Positions 25,130-34,202 of a stretch of DNA of 64,000 nt are shown here, piece by piece. Both the position numbers and the translations under genes were made by a program. Numbering within the stretch: position 1 is the stretch's first letter; the number at the start of each line of letters is the position of its first letter. Under the pieces are notes generated by a model that was given only the letters and a program-made list of their open reading frames with translations, was not told where the DNA came from and did not search any database. The stretch comes from Bog-473 sp963704355. Its GTDB lineage: Bacteria > Actinomycetota > Acidimicrobiia > Acidimicrobiales > RAAP-2. Where the stretch lies: NCBI GenBank assembly GCA_963704355.1, contig OY969891.1, positions 3,658,001-3,722,000 on the forward strand, in the 5' to 3' direction.

Positions 25130-25666
25130 GTGAGCGGGCTACGACCGTCACGTTCGGTGGCCCGAAGGACCACCGAGGATGCACGCCAACGCCGGTACGA
25201 TCGACCCGTGAGTCGGCGCGCTCCATCTGAACCTCCGGCTCAAACGGACGCCGCGACCCTCGAGGACGCGCTGGAATTGGTGCGACAGCACGGCGGGAGG
25301 GTGACGCCGTCGCGCCGGATCCTGCTCCGAGCGCTCTTCACCTTCAAAGGCCATCGGACTGCAGAGGAATTGGCCGCCGAGGTGCAATCGGAGGCGCCGG
25401 ACGTCCACCTCTCGACGATCTACCGGAATCTCGACGAGCTCGAGCGCTTGGGTGTCGTCGTCCACTCTCACTTCGGCCACGGACCAGCGACGTATCACTT
25501 GGCAACGGCGGTCCACGGCCACTTCGTCTGCGAGGAGTGTGGTCGACTGATCGAAGTGCCCGACCAATTTTTTGCCACTCTCGGCCAGCAGGCCTTGAAG
25601 CAATTCGGGTTCACCATCGACCCCCACCACTTCGCGATGTTGGGCCGCTGCACCGACTGCGCCTGA
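25130..25666 (+). CDS. nur: Fur-family regulator, probably the nickel uptake regulator Nur
   Basis: 178 residues. The winged helix includes R-V-T-P-S-R-R-I-L-L and L-S-T-I-Y-R-N-L-D-E-L. Metal-binding features are H-G-H-F-V-C-E-E-C-G and a C-terminal C-T-D-C, giving a structural zinc site, plus D-P-H-H-F. The sequence alone could be Fur, Zur or Nur; the neighbouring Nur box and nickel genes decide for Nur. The GTG start follows GGAAGGGAGGG. The first 40 residues are an extra basic, disordered extension, and GTG 25209 would remove part of it. When nickel-bound, Nur represses uptake genes. Confidence 0.85.
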   Translation: MSGLRPSRSVARRTTEDARQRRYDRPVSRRAPSEPPAQTDAATLEDALELVRQHGGRVTPSRRILLRALFTFKGHRTAEELAAEVQSEAPDVHLSTIYRNLDELERLGVVVHSHFGHGPATYHLATAVHGHFVCEECGRLIEVPDQFFATLGQQALKQFGFTIDPHHFAMLGRCTDCA

Positions 25667-25821
25667 CGGCTCGTCATGGAGTCGTTGCGCCGACAGCGCC
25701 TCGCGCACCAGAGACCTAGGATGAGCAGGCCGAAACGCTGCACGTGGCAGCGCGGGCGCACTGGCGGGACCTGACGGAAAGGGAGGCCGGTGCGCTGCGG
25801 CGAGACTGGTCGGGGGGCTCT

Positions 25822-26643
25822 ATGAGCGATGCGGCTCGCAGCCGGGACGGTTCCTTGGTCCCCGACGTCCCTCCCGATGCGCTCTTCCGCGCGGTGGTCG
25901 AGCTGACCGTTGACGCGGTGATCGCATACGACACCGAGTCGCAGGTCACGTTCTTCAGCAAGAGCGCCGAGAGGCTGTTCGGCCGGCGTTCGGATGAGCT
26001 CGTGGGGGGCGCCGTCACCAACCTCTTCCCCTCGCACCTGCGCGACGAAATGAGTGCGGTGTGCACCACTGTGGCCGCCGGGGAACGAATCAGGTACTTC
26101 GAAACGGAGATCGTGCGCCCCGACGGACTGCCCGTGCCGGTCTCGCTCTCGATGGCGCCCCTCCTCGGCCTGACCGGGGCGATCGTGGGCTCGATGATCG
26201 TCGCGCGCGATGTGACCGAGCAGCATCTGGCGCAGGCAACGCTGGCGGAGATCGACGCCCGGCTCGAGGAAGGTGAGGCGCTGTCACACATCGGCAGCTG
26301 GCTCTGGGACCTGAGGACGGGTGCCGTGCAGTGGAGCCTCGAGTTCCACCGGATCCACGGTTTCGATCCATTGGACTTTGCGGGCACCTTCGAGGCCTAC
26401 ATGGACCTGATTTCATCGGTCGATCGCGATCTGGTGCTGTCCGCCATGACGGATTCGGTGGAAGCCTCGCGTCCCCTGGACCTGGAATACCGGCTGACGG
26501 ACTCGGACGGGAAGCCCCGCGTGGTCCGGGTCAACGCCAACCCCACAGTGGGCTTGGACGGCAAGACGGTCGGGCTCCGGGGGATCGGTCAAGACGTCAC
26601 CGATCAGTCAGGGCAACGCCGGGACGCGGGCTCCGAGGACTGA
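25822..26643 (+). CDS. Tandem PAS-domain protein without an output domain
   Basis: 273 residues from ATG 25822, preceded by a GGGGGG run; GTG 25744 would add 26 residues. The first PAS domain (about 20-135) contains E-L-T-V-D-A-V-I-A-Y-D, F-F-S-K-S-A-E-R-L-F-G and a C-terminal V-A-R-D-V-T-E. The second (about 150-265) begins I-G-S-W-L-W-D and ends G-I-G-Q-D-V-T-D. No kinase, GGDEF, EAL or DNA-binding part follows. It could be a sensory partner for another protein. It lies between nur and the PadR-YceI gene, which makes a link with hydrogenase control possible but unproven. Confidence 0.75.
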   Translation: MSDAARSRDGSLVPDVPPDALFRAVVELTVDAVIAYDTESQVTFFSKSAERLFGRRSDELVGGAVTNLFPSHLRDEMSAVCTTVAAGERIRYFETEIVRPDGLPVPVSLSMAPLLGLTGAIVGSMIVARDVTEQHLAQATLAEIDARLEEGEALSHIGSWLWDLRTGAVQWSLEFHRIHGFDPLDFAGTFEAYMDLISSVDRDLVLSAMTDSVEASRPLDLEYRLTDSDGKPRVVRVNANPTVGLDGKTVGLRGIGQDVTDQSGQRRDAGSED

Positions 26644-26663
26644 AGCCAAGAGGCCGGGACAGT

Positions 26664-27821
26664 TCAGGCGTCAGCCCGCTCTGCCTCGGCATGGAGGCGG
26701 ATCCGGACGTCGGGAAAGATCCGCAGCATCAGCATCGTGGGCGAAGGGACGGCGAAGTCCCGGATGTCAAAGACCTGCTCGCCGCTGATTGCGATGCGGT
26801 CCCGGGAGAGCGATTCGACGCACACGGTGCCCTCGGCCATCCGCGAGATGCCGTGGAACGTGAGCTCGCCCCGTAGCCTGTAACGAGATCCCGCAGTGTT
26901 CGGCGCGCAGTCCACGAGCTCGACCCGGGCCGTCGGGAACCGGCGCGAATCGATCCGGCGCTGCAGCTCGGCGTCGTAGAGATTGTTCCCCGAGCTGAAG
27001 CCCGTGACGTCGACGGTCAACCACCCGGTTGGCGGGACATCGGTGTTGACCACACCGTCGGCGAACTCGGCGTACAAAGAGCCCTCGACCCCGATGGTGC
27101 CGAAGGAGATGGGCCCTACCGTCGAGCGGGCGTCGACGAGCACAGCGGACCGCTCCGGATCGAGCACGAAGCGCGACAGGACTGGCTCCCCGCGCGCTCT
27201 CAGTGACGGTCGGCGCCAGGTGTCGCCCGAGTCGGTGGCAGCACGTTGGTCGTCGTCCGTGATGGCATCGTCCGTGGTGGCATCGTCCCTGGTGGCATCG
27301 TCCGTGGCGGCATCGTCCGCCCCGCCGTCGAGGGAGATCAGCCGTCGGCGCCACTTCGACGTCGTGGACACCGAGGACCAACCGAGATCGAGCTCGGGGT
27401 CCCAGCCCCCCTCGACCTCGGAGAGCACGGCGTCCGTGGTGGCCGTGGCCTGGTAGCGGTGGATGACCTCGCTGAGGTGCGCATGCTCGACGCGGATCAC
27501 CCCCATCCACACCCGCAAGATGCGTTCGCCGAGCGGTGTGACGGCGTACACCCGCCGAGCCTGGCCGGAGCGGTAGGGCTCGGTGGACACCTTTACGAGC
27601 CCGTCCTGCTCCAGCTGGGCCAGCGCCCGGTAGACGGCGGGGCGGTCGACGTGCCCGAAGTGGAGGTCGGCCAATCGCGGCACGAGCGCGTAGCCGTATC
27701 CCGGTCGTTCGGAGAGCAACAGGAGTATCGCCGGCAACATGAACCGGCGTGGTGGCGCCAGCTCGAACCGCGCCACCCCTTCGGTCGCGTCCATCCCCCC
27801 CGACCGCTGTTCCGTGGCCAT
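26664..27821 (-). CDS. PadR-type regulator fused to a YceI-like domain
   Basis: About 385 residues. The N-terminal third is a PadR winged helix: P-G-Y-G-Y-A-L near residue 40, H-F-G-H-V-D-R-P-A-V-Y-R-A-L and L-E-Q-D-G-L-V. A linker follows with Asp/Thr repeats (D-D-A-T-T-D-D). The last 170 residues are a YceI-like lipocalin-type beta barrel ending in V-F-D-I-R-D-F and M-L-M-L-R-I. The YceI protein in the hydrogenase operon (36994-37608) shares the same R-F-D-I-R-D-F / V-L-M-L-K pattern, so the two are homologous. YceI proteins bind isoprenoids or quinones, so this looks like a ligand-sensing repressor. ATG 27821 is preferred; ATG 27794 and TTG 27860 are alternatives. Confidence 0.8.
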   Translation of the reverse strand: MATEQRSGGMDATEGVARFELAPPRRFMLPAILLLLSERPGYGYALVPRLADLHFGHVDRPAVYRALAQLEQDGLVKVSTEPYRSGQARRVYAVTPLGERILRVWMGVIRVEHAHLSEVIHRYQATATTDAVLSEVEGGWDPELDLGWSSVSTTSKWRRRLISLDGGADDAATDDATRDDATTDDAITDDDQRAATDSGDTWRRPSLRARGEPVLSRFVLDPERSAVLVDARSTVGPISFGTIGVEGSLYAEFADGVVNTDVPPTGWLTVDVTGFSSGNNLYDAELQRRIDSRRFPTARVELVDCAPNTAGSRYRLRGELTFHGISRMAEGTVCVESLSRDRIAISGEQVFDIRDFAVPSPTMLMLRIFPDVRIRLHAEAERADA

Positions 27822-27886
27822 GGCAGCACTGATGCTCCCGCCCCAAGGCGAGGGTGTCAACCGACCCGTCTGGGGGTAAGGCCCCT

Positions 27887-27894
27887 CTTTTTTT
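27887..27894. repeat. Target-site duplication of the IS, left copy
   Basis: C followed by seven T, directly outside the left inverted repeat, matches 29984-29991 exactly. An 8-bp duplication is normal for ISL3 elements. The homopolymer makes the right boundary slightly ambiguous, but the leading C anchors it. Confidence 0.75.
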
Positions 27895-27918
27895 GGCTCT
27901 CCTGACTGATCCGTGGGT
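27895..27918 (+). repeat. Left terminal inverted repeat of the IS
   Basis: 24 bases beginning GGCTCTCCTGACTGATCC, exactly complementary to 29960-29983. Confidence 0.93.
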
Positions 27919-27979
27919 CGATTTGGCCAGCTGAGGGAGTGCCAGCGTCCCGGTGGCGTCGGGCAGGGGAAGATGGGGC

Positions 27980-28621
27980 ATGGCGCGACGCGACCTCGAC
28001 TGGTGGCCTGAGGAGGAAGAGGACTACGAGGTTGCTCGTGTCGAGTTGAAGAAGCGCTTCGCGCAGTGGCGCGCCGCTGCTGGCCTCGATGCCGAAAAAG
28101 ATGCCGGAGAGGCCCCCATCCACTACAAGTGGGCCTATGTCGACGGGCACCTGACCCGTTGGAGGTGCGAGGACCTCGACGAGGTCTATCTCGAGCTGCA
28201 CCCGGCCAAGGTGATGGTCGACGACGAGGACCTCGACGACGTGCTCGAGGAGGCCAAGGCCTTCATCAGCTTCTTGGACGAGACCGCCCTGCTCGACCCC
28301 GAAAGCGATCCGGCCGACGTATTGGTCGACCATCTCGAGGCGATGGACGACCGGTTCCGCAAGAACATGGCCGATACCTCGCGTTACAGCTTCGGCAAGC
28401 GACTGTGGACGAGCGCGCAGGCCGAAGGAGTGCGCATGGACGATCGTGCCTCGGTCGAGGCCTTCATGGCCGACTTCAACGCCCGGCCGAGGGCCGAACG
28501 CGAGGCCATCTTGGGCCGAGGCTCGGGCCTTCCCCCGCGGCCCTCATCGACGGGCCGCATCACCGCGCCGGGAACGCGGCCCAAGACCGTTTCAGCCAAG
28601 CGCCGCAAGCGTCGCCGTTGA
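27980..28621 (+). CDS. Passenger protein of the insertion sequence, unknown function
   Basis: 213 residues from ATG 27980, with GGGGAAG upstream. The protein is acidic and mostly helical in appearance, begins M-A-R-R-D-L-D-W-W-P-E-E-E-E-D and ends in a very basic K-R-R-K-R-R-R tail. No catalytic motif or known domain is recognised. It lies wholly between the IS ends and converges with the transposase, overlapping by 30 bases, so it moves with the element. It might regulate transposition or be cargo; neither can be read from sequence. Confidence 0.7.
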   Translation: MARRDLDWWPEEEEDYEVARVELKKRFAQWRAAAGLDAEKDAGEAPIHYKWAYVDGHLTRWRCEDLDEVYLELHPAKVMVDDEDLDDVLEEAKAFISFLDETALLDPESDPADVLVDHLEAMDDRFRKNMADTSRYSFGKRLWTSAQAEGVRMDDRASVEAFMADFNARPRAEREAILGRGSGLPPRPSSTGRITAPGTRPKTVSAKRRKRRR

Positions 28622-29875
28622 CGCGTCGCCGCGTCCGGGCAGCGGCGGGCAGTAGCCACCGCGGTCGAGGAGGGCGAGGGCGATCAGGTGCTCGGGTTGG
28701 CGGAAGCCGAAAGCCATGCGGTGCAGCACACGCAGCTTGGTGTTCGTGCTCTCGATGAGCGCGTTGGACACACGGTGGAGCATGGCCGCCTCGATGCCGG
28801 CGAGGTTCTTTTTGATCTTGCGCCCGAGCTCGACGAAGGCCTCGATGCGGCAGCGCTGGGCCCAGAGCAGCCATTCGTCGAGGATGGTGAGGGCGAGCAC
28901 CCCCTTGGTGCGGATCGCGATGCGGAGCTGCTCCTTCATCAGATAGGCGCGGTAGAGCCTGGTGTTGACCTGGGCGATCCAGGCCAGCTTGCGCTCCTGG
29001 CGAGGCGTCAGGTCCTCGGGATTGCGCCAGAGGGCATAGCGGCATCCTTTGAGCTCCTTGGCGTGGGTCCTCATGCCTCCCCGACGCGCCTCGTTCCACA
29101 CTTCACGGCGCACCTCGTCGAGGGCGTCGGTGGCCCACTGCACGACGTGGAAGCTGTCGATGCACAGCGTCGCGTTGGGGCACCGCTCGGTGACCACCTC
29201 GGCGATCCACTCGGCCGCGTCGGCCGAGACCACGGTGATCTGTTCGCAGCGCTCCTCTCCGAGCAGGTCGAAGAAGCCGCCGAGAGTCTTTTTGTCCCGT
29301 CCGACCGCGGCCCAGACGAGGCGACCGGAGCCGTGGTCGACCACGATGGTCAGATAGCGGTGGCCCTTCTTGTAGGAGATCTCGTCGATGCCGATGCGCG
29401 TCAGCCCGTCGAAAGGGTCATGAGCCGCCCGGCCGTCGGCCACGACCCGTTCGATGATGGCGCCGACGCTCTTCCAGGCGATGCGCAACAACTCGCTGAC
29501 GGTGGACTTGGGGGTGTGGGTGACCAGCCACGCCACCGTGTCGTCGAAGTCGCGGGTGTGCCCGGCCCCGTGACGGGCCCAGGGCACCTGGGCCACGGTC
29601 GGGCCGTGGGTCGGGCAGTTCACCCTCGGGGAATCGGCCTGGAGGAAGCAGCGCAGCGTGCCGAGGTCGAGCGCTCGCCAGTTGCGTCTCCCTTCGCCCT
29701 GGTCATAGCCCGGCGCCCGCACCCCGCAGCGCCCACACCGGCGCTTGGTCGAACGTCTCGGTCGTACGTGGACGACGACGGTGTCGGAGTCCTCGTCGAA
29801 GTCCACGTCCTCGATCACCGTCGCCCGGTCGACACCGAGCACGCGACGCCATACGTTGGCACCGAACAACGCCAT
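28592..29875 (-). CDS. ISL3 family transposase
   Basis: 427 residues, full length for the family. The N-terminal zinc-ribbon region has C47 and C50 (R-C-G-R-C-G) and further Cys near 76 and 87. The DDE catalytic residues are visible: Asp164 in I-G-I-D-E-I-S-Y, Asp240 in C-I-D-S-F-H-V-V, and Glu375 in A-L-I-E-S-T-N. No frameshift is present, so the element may still be active. It is transcribed away from the hydrogenase operon. Confidence 0.95.
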   Translation of the reverse strand: MALFGANVWRRVLGVDRATVIEDVDFDEDSDTVVVHVRPRRSTKRRCGRCGVRAPGYDQGEGRRNWRALDLGTLRCFLQADSPRVNCPTHGPTVAQVPWARHGAGHTRDFDDTVAWLVTHTPKSTVSELLRIAWKSVGAIIERVVADGRAAHDPFDGLTRIGIDEISYKKGHRYLTIVVDHGSGRLVWAAVGRDKKTLGGFFDLLGEERCEQITVVSADAAEWIAEVVTERCPNATLCIDSFHVVQWATDALDEVRREVWNEARRGGMRTHAKELKGCRYALWRNPEDLTPRQERKLAWIAQVNTRLYRAYLMKEQLRIAIRTKGVLALTILDEWLLWAQRCRIEAFVELGRKIKKNLAGIEAAMLHRVSNALIESTNTKLRVLHRMAFGFRQPEHLIALALLDRGGYCPPLPGRGDASTATLAALG

Positions 29876-29959
29876 CCTCCTTCTTGCGTTCTTGGACCTT
29901 CGAACAGCCCGAAAACGTAGAAGAGATGGTGTTGTTCCGCGTCAGGACCAGCTCAGGGC

Positions 29960-29983
29960 ACCCACGGATCAGTCAGGAGAGCC
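29960..29983 (-). repeat. Right terminal inverted repeat of the IS
   Basis: 24 bases, the exact reverse complement of 27895-27918. Confidence 0.93.
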
Positions 29984-29991
29984 CTTTTTTT
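29984..29991. repeat. Target-site duplication of the IS, right copy
   Basis: C plus seven T, identical to 27887-27894. An eighth T and a run of ten G (29993-30002) follow. Confidence 0.75.
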
Positions 29992-30113
29992 TGGGGGGGG
30001 GGCGGCGTCCAGTGTCGACGGTGCAAAAGACACCCATTTACACAAAGTGCAGCTGAGCGGAGACTGCTGAGAGCCGCACATGCCCGCGCGGCCTACGACC
30101 CGGGGAGGCCACC
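29992..30113 (+). promoter_or_regulatory. Remaining upstream region of the hydrogenase operon
   Basis: About 120 bases separate the IS from hhyS. It contains a ten-G tract (29993-30002), an inverted repeat GTGTC (30012-30016) / GACAC (30029-30033), an AT-rich patch with TTTACA near 30037-30043, and the GGGGAGG binding site before the TTG start. The operon promoter must lie here, within the IS end, or be lost. No certain -10 box was found. Confidence 0.5.
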
Positions 30114-31163
<1,050 letters not shown>

Positions 31164-31167
31164 GACC

Positions 31168-32958
31168 GTGGCGACCACGAAGTTCAAGGAGGGCAAAGAC
31201 GGCCTGGTCGAGATGGCCTGGGATCCCATCACGCGGATCGTCGGCAGCCTCGGCATCTACACGAAGATCGACTTCGGCAAGGGGAAGGTCGCGGAGTGCC
31301 ACAGCACCTCGTCGATCTTCCGCGGCTACAGCATCTTCATGAAGGGCAAGGACCCGAGGGACGCGCACTTCATCACGAGCCGCATCTGCGGCATCTGCGG
31401 TGACAACCACGCCACGTGCTCGTGCTACACGCAGAACATGGCCTATGCCGTGCGGCCGCCGGCTCTCGGCGAGACGATCGTGAACCTCGGCGAGGCCGCC
31501 GAGTACATGTTCGACCACAACATCTTCCAGGAGAACCTCGTCGGGGTGGACTTCTGCGAGAAGATGGTCGCCGAGACCAATCCCGGCGTCCTCGAGCAGG
31601 CCAACAGGACCGAGGCCGCCCACGCGGCGATCCACGGCTACAAGACCATCGGCGACATCATGCGCTCGCTCAACCCGTTCTCGGGCGAGTTCTACCGCGA
31701 GGCCCTGCAGGTCAGCCGGTACACGCGCGAGATGTTCTGCCTCATGGAGGGGCGCCACGTGCACCCGTCCACCCTCTACCCCGGCGGCGTCGGCACGACG
31801 GCCACCATCCAGCTGTTCACCGACTACTACGCCCGCCTCATGCGCTACGTCGAGTTCATGAAGAAGGTCGTGCCGATGCACGACGACCTCTTCGACTTCT
31901 TCTACGAGGCCCTGCCCGGCTACGAGGAGGTCGGCCGGCGCCGGATCATGCTCAACTGCTGGGGCGCCTTCCAGGACCCCGACGCCTGCAACTTCGACTA
32001 CAAGGACATGACCAACTGGGGCCGGGCCATGGGCGTGACCCCGGGCATCGTGGTCGACGGCAAGCTCGTCACCAACGACCTGGTGGAGATCAACCTCGGT
32101 ATCCGCATCCTCCTCGGGCACTCCTTCTACGACGACTGGGAGGACCAGGAGATGTTCGTGACTCGGGACCCCCTGGGTAACCCGGTCGACCGGCGCCACC
32201 CCTGGAACCAGCACACCAACCCGCAGCCCCAAAAGCGCGACTTCGACGGCAACTACAGCTGGGTCATGGCGCCGCGCTGGTTCGACGGCAAGGACCACCT
32301 GGCCCTCGACACCGGCGGCGGCCCGCTCGCCCGCCTGTGGGCGACGGCGCTCTCGGGCCTGGTCCACACCGACCATCTCGACGCCACCGGCACCAGCGTC
32401 AAGATGCACCTTCCCAAGACCGCGCTGCTCGGGCCGGTCGACCTGGAGTGGAAGATCCCGAAGTGGTCCAACACGCTGGAGCGGGACCGGGCCCGCAGCT
32501 ACTTCCAGGCCTACGCGGCGGCGTCCGCCCTCGACTTCATTGAGCGGGCGCTCAAGGAGGTGCGGGCGGGCAACACTCAGACCTGGGAGTCCTTCGACGT
32601 CCCCGACGAAGCGATCGGCTGCGGGTTCACCGAGGCGGTGCGGGGCGTGTTGTCGCACCACATGGTCATCCGGGGCGGCAAGATCGCCAACTACCACCCC
32701 TACCCGCCGACGCCGTGGAACGCCAACCCGCGCGACAGCTACGGCACCGCCGGGCCCTACGAGGACGCGGTCATCGACACGCCGATCTTCGAGGAGAACC
32801 CGAGGGACAAGTTCAAGGGCATCGACATCATGCGCGCGGTGCGCAGCTTCGACCCCTGCCTCCCCTGCGGCGTGCACATGTACCTCGGCCACGGCAAAGT
32901 TGTGAGGAAGCTGCACTCGCCCACCCAGGTGGGCAACGCCGACGACCTGTTGTCCTGA
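31168..32958 (+). CDS. hhyL: [NiFe] hydrogenase large subunit, group 1h type
   Basis: 596 residues. It binds the NiFe(CN)2CO active site and splits H2. The L1 motif R-I-C-G-I-C-G-D-N-H gives Cys74 and Cys77, and the L2 motif D-P-C-L-P-C-G-V-H-M gives Cys564 and Cys567. A 25-residue tail after V-H-M is the extension removed by the maturation protease encoded at 36330. GTG start with GGAGG ten bases upstream. Group 1h enzymes oxidise atmospheric-level H2 for persistence; that role here is inferred from type. Confidence 0.95.
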   Translation: MATTKFKEGKDGLVEMAWDPITRIVGSLGIYTKIDFGKGKVAECHSTSSIFRGYSIFMKGKDPRDAHFITSRICGICGDNHATCSCYTQNMAYAVRPPALGETIVNLGEAAEYMFDHNIFQENLVGVDFCEKMVAETNPGVLEQANRTEAAHAAIHGYKTIGDIMRSLNPFSGEFYREALQVSRYTREMFCLMEGRHVHPSTLYPGGVGTTATIQLFTDYYARLMRYVEFMKKVVPMHDDLFDFFYEALPGYEEVGRRRIMLNCWGAFQDPDACNFDYKDMTNWGRAMGVTPGIVVDGKLVTNDLVEINLGIRILLGHSFYDDWEDQEMFVTRDPLGNPVDRRHPWNQHTNPQPQKRDFDGNYSWVMAPRWFDGKDHLALDTGGGPLARLWATALSGLVHTDHLDATGTSVKMHLPKTALLGPVDLEWKIPKWSNTLERDRARSYFQAYAAASALDFIERALKEVRAGNTQTWESFDVPDEAIGCGFTEAVRGVLSHHMVIRGGKIANYHPYPPTPWNANPRDSYGTAGPYEDAVIDTPIFEENPRDKFKGIDIMRAVRSFDPCLPCGVHMYLGHGKVVRKLHSPTQVGNADDLLS

Positions 32959-32970
32959 GCGCAGGGAGCG

Positions 32971-33537
32971 ATGCCCGAACCCCGGAACCTCCGAGCGAGT
33001 GGTGAGCGAATCGAACAGGCTCTGAGCGAGCTGCAGTCCAGCGCGGACCCGCGCACCGTGGGGCTGGCCGAGGAGCTCCTGCGACTGGTGAGCGAGCTCT
33101 ACGGCGCCGGGATGGCGCGCATGCTCGAGATCGTGGACGAGCGGGCGCCCGAGCTGGTGGGCGCATTCACGTCGGACGAGCTCGTGGCCAGCCTCCTGCT
33201 GGTCCAGGGCCTGCATCCCGACTCGCTGGAGCTGCGGGTCCAGGAAGCCCTGGACTCCGTGCGCCCCTTCCTCGGGCGACACGGGGGCGACGTGGAACTG
33301 GCCGGCCTCGACGAAGACCTCGGCGCGGTCAAGCTCCGACTGCTCGGGAGTTGTGACGGATGCCCCTCCTCGGCGGCGACGTTACGTGGCGCCGTCGAGG
33401 TGGCCATCTTGGAGAAGGCTCCGGAGGTGACGCTGATCGTCGTCGAGGAGCCGGAGCGGGACGATGGCGCGGTGCCCATCAGCCTCGGGGTGAAGCCGCA
33501 GTACGACGAGTGCCCGGCCGAGGTGTCGGCCCGGTGA
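32971..33537 (+). CDS. NifU C-terminal-domain protein in the hydrogenase operon
   Basis: 188 residues; ATG 32971 preceded by AGGGAG. The first 85 residues are helical and not recognised. The rest matches the NifU-like Fe-S scaffold domain: V-R-P-F-L-G-R-H-G-G-D-V-E-L, then C-D-G-C-P-S-S with the CxxC that holds a transient cluster. It may insert or repair clusters of the small subunit. It is followed by a GTGA overlap with the next gene. Confidence 0.88.
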   Translation: MPEPRNLRASGERIEQALSELQSSADPRTVGLAEELLRLVSELYGAGMARMLEIVDERAPELVGAFTSDELVASLLLVQGLHPDSLELRVQEALDSVRPFLGRHGGDVELAGLDEDLGAVKLRLLGSCDGCPSSAATLRGAVEVAILEKAPEVTLIVVEEPERDDGAVPISLGVKPQYDECPAEVSAR

Positions 33538-34202
33538 ACGACCCGCTCTCGGTCCTGCAGCGCATCCGCACCACGGCGCCCCGGCCGGCGCCCCAGGCCG
33601 AGGAGGCGTGCGACCTCTGCGCCGAGCCCATCGCGTCCGAGCATCGCCACCTGGTCGACATGCGCTCGCGGTCGTTGCTGTGCGCGTGCCGGGGCTGCTT
33701 CCTCCTCTTCGAGTCCGAGGGCGCCGGGGGCGAGCACTTCCGCAGCGTGCCCGAGCGTTACGTCGCGTTCGACGACTTCGAGCTCTCGCCGGCCCAGTGG
33801 GACAGCCTGCAGATCCCGGTGAGCGTGGCGTTCTTCTTCCTGAACTCGTCGCTCGGGAGGATCGCCGCGTTCTATCCAGGGCCGGCGGGTGCCACCGAGT
33901 CCGAGCTGCCACTCGACGCGTGGGCCGACATCACGGAGGCCAACCCCGAGCTGGGCACGATGCGGCCGGACGTCGAGGCGTTCCTCGTGCGCACCCGGTC
34001 GGGCCCCGGCAGCGGCGGCGGCGGCGCGAGGGCGAGCGGCGGTGCGAGCGGCAGCGAGTGCTACATCGTCCCCATCGACGCCTGCTACGAGCTGGTGGGG
34101 CACCTGCGCCTGCTGTGGCGCGGGTTCGACGGCGGGACCGAGGCGAACCGGAAGCTGGACGACGTCTTCGCCCAGGTGCGCGCACGCGCGGACGCGTCGT
34201 GA
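33534..34202 (+). CDS. DUF5947-like hydrogenase-cluster protein
   Basis: 222 residues; GTG start overlapping the upstream stop as GTGA. From memory it corresponds to DUF5947, a family found beside group 1h hydrogenases. The N-terminal part has a zinc- or cluster-binding pattern C-D-L-C ... L-L-C-A-C-R-G-C. A segment Q-I-P-V-S-V-A-F-F-F follows, and a Gly/Ser/Ala-rich linker near 160-180 precedes the C-terminal helix. The function is unknown; the cysteines suggest an electron-transfer or assembly role. Confidence 0.8.
   Translation: MNDPLSVLQRIRTTAPRPAPQAEEACDLCAEPIASEHRHLVDMRSRSLLCACRGCFLLFESEGAGGEHFRSVPERYVAFDDFELSPAQWDSLQIPVSVAFFFLNSSLGRIAAFYPGPAGATESELPLDAWADITEANPELGTMRPDVEAFLVRTRSGPGSGGGGARASGGASGSECYIVPIDACYELVGHLRLLWRGFDGGTEANRKLDDVFAQVRARADAS

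Larger units (their letters stand above)
27895..29983. mobile_element. Complete ISL3-family insertion sequence (2089 bp) with a passenger gene
   Basis: Perfect 24-bp terminal inverted repeats lie at 27895-27918 and 29960-29983 (outer end GGCTCTCCTGACTGATCC). An 8-bp duplication flanks them. The element holds an intact ISL3-type transposase on the minus strand and an unknown gene on the plus strand, whose 3' ends overlap by 30 bases. It is inserted between the PadR-YceI gene and the hydrogenase small-subunit gene, 130 bases before the latter. Intact ends, intact transposase and a perfect duplication mean a recent insertion. Confidence 0.93.

Noticed and set aside
28688..29920. 410-codon plus-strand frame opposite the transposase
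   Set aside because: The transposase has full DDE and zinc motifs on the minus strand.
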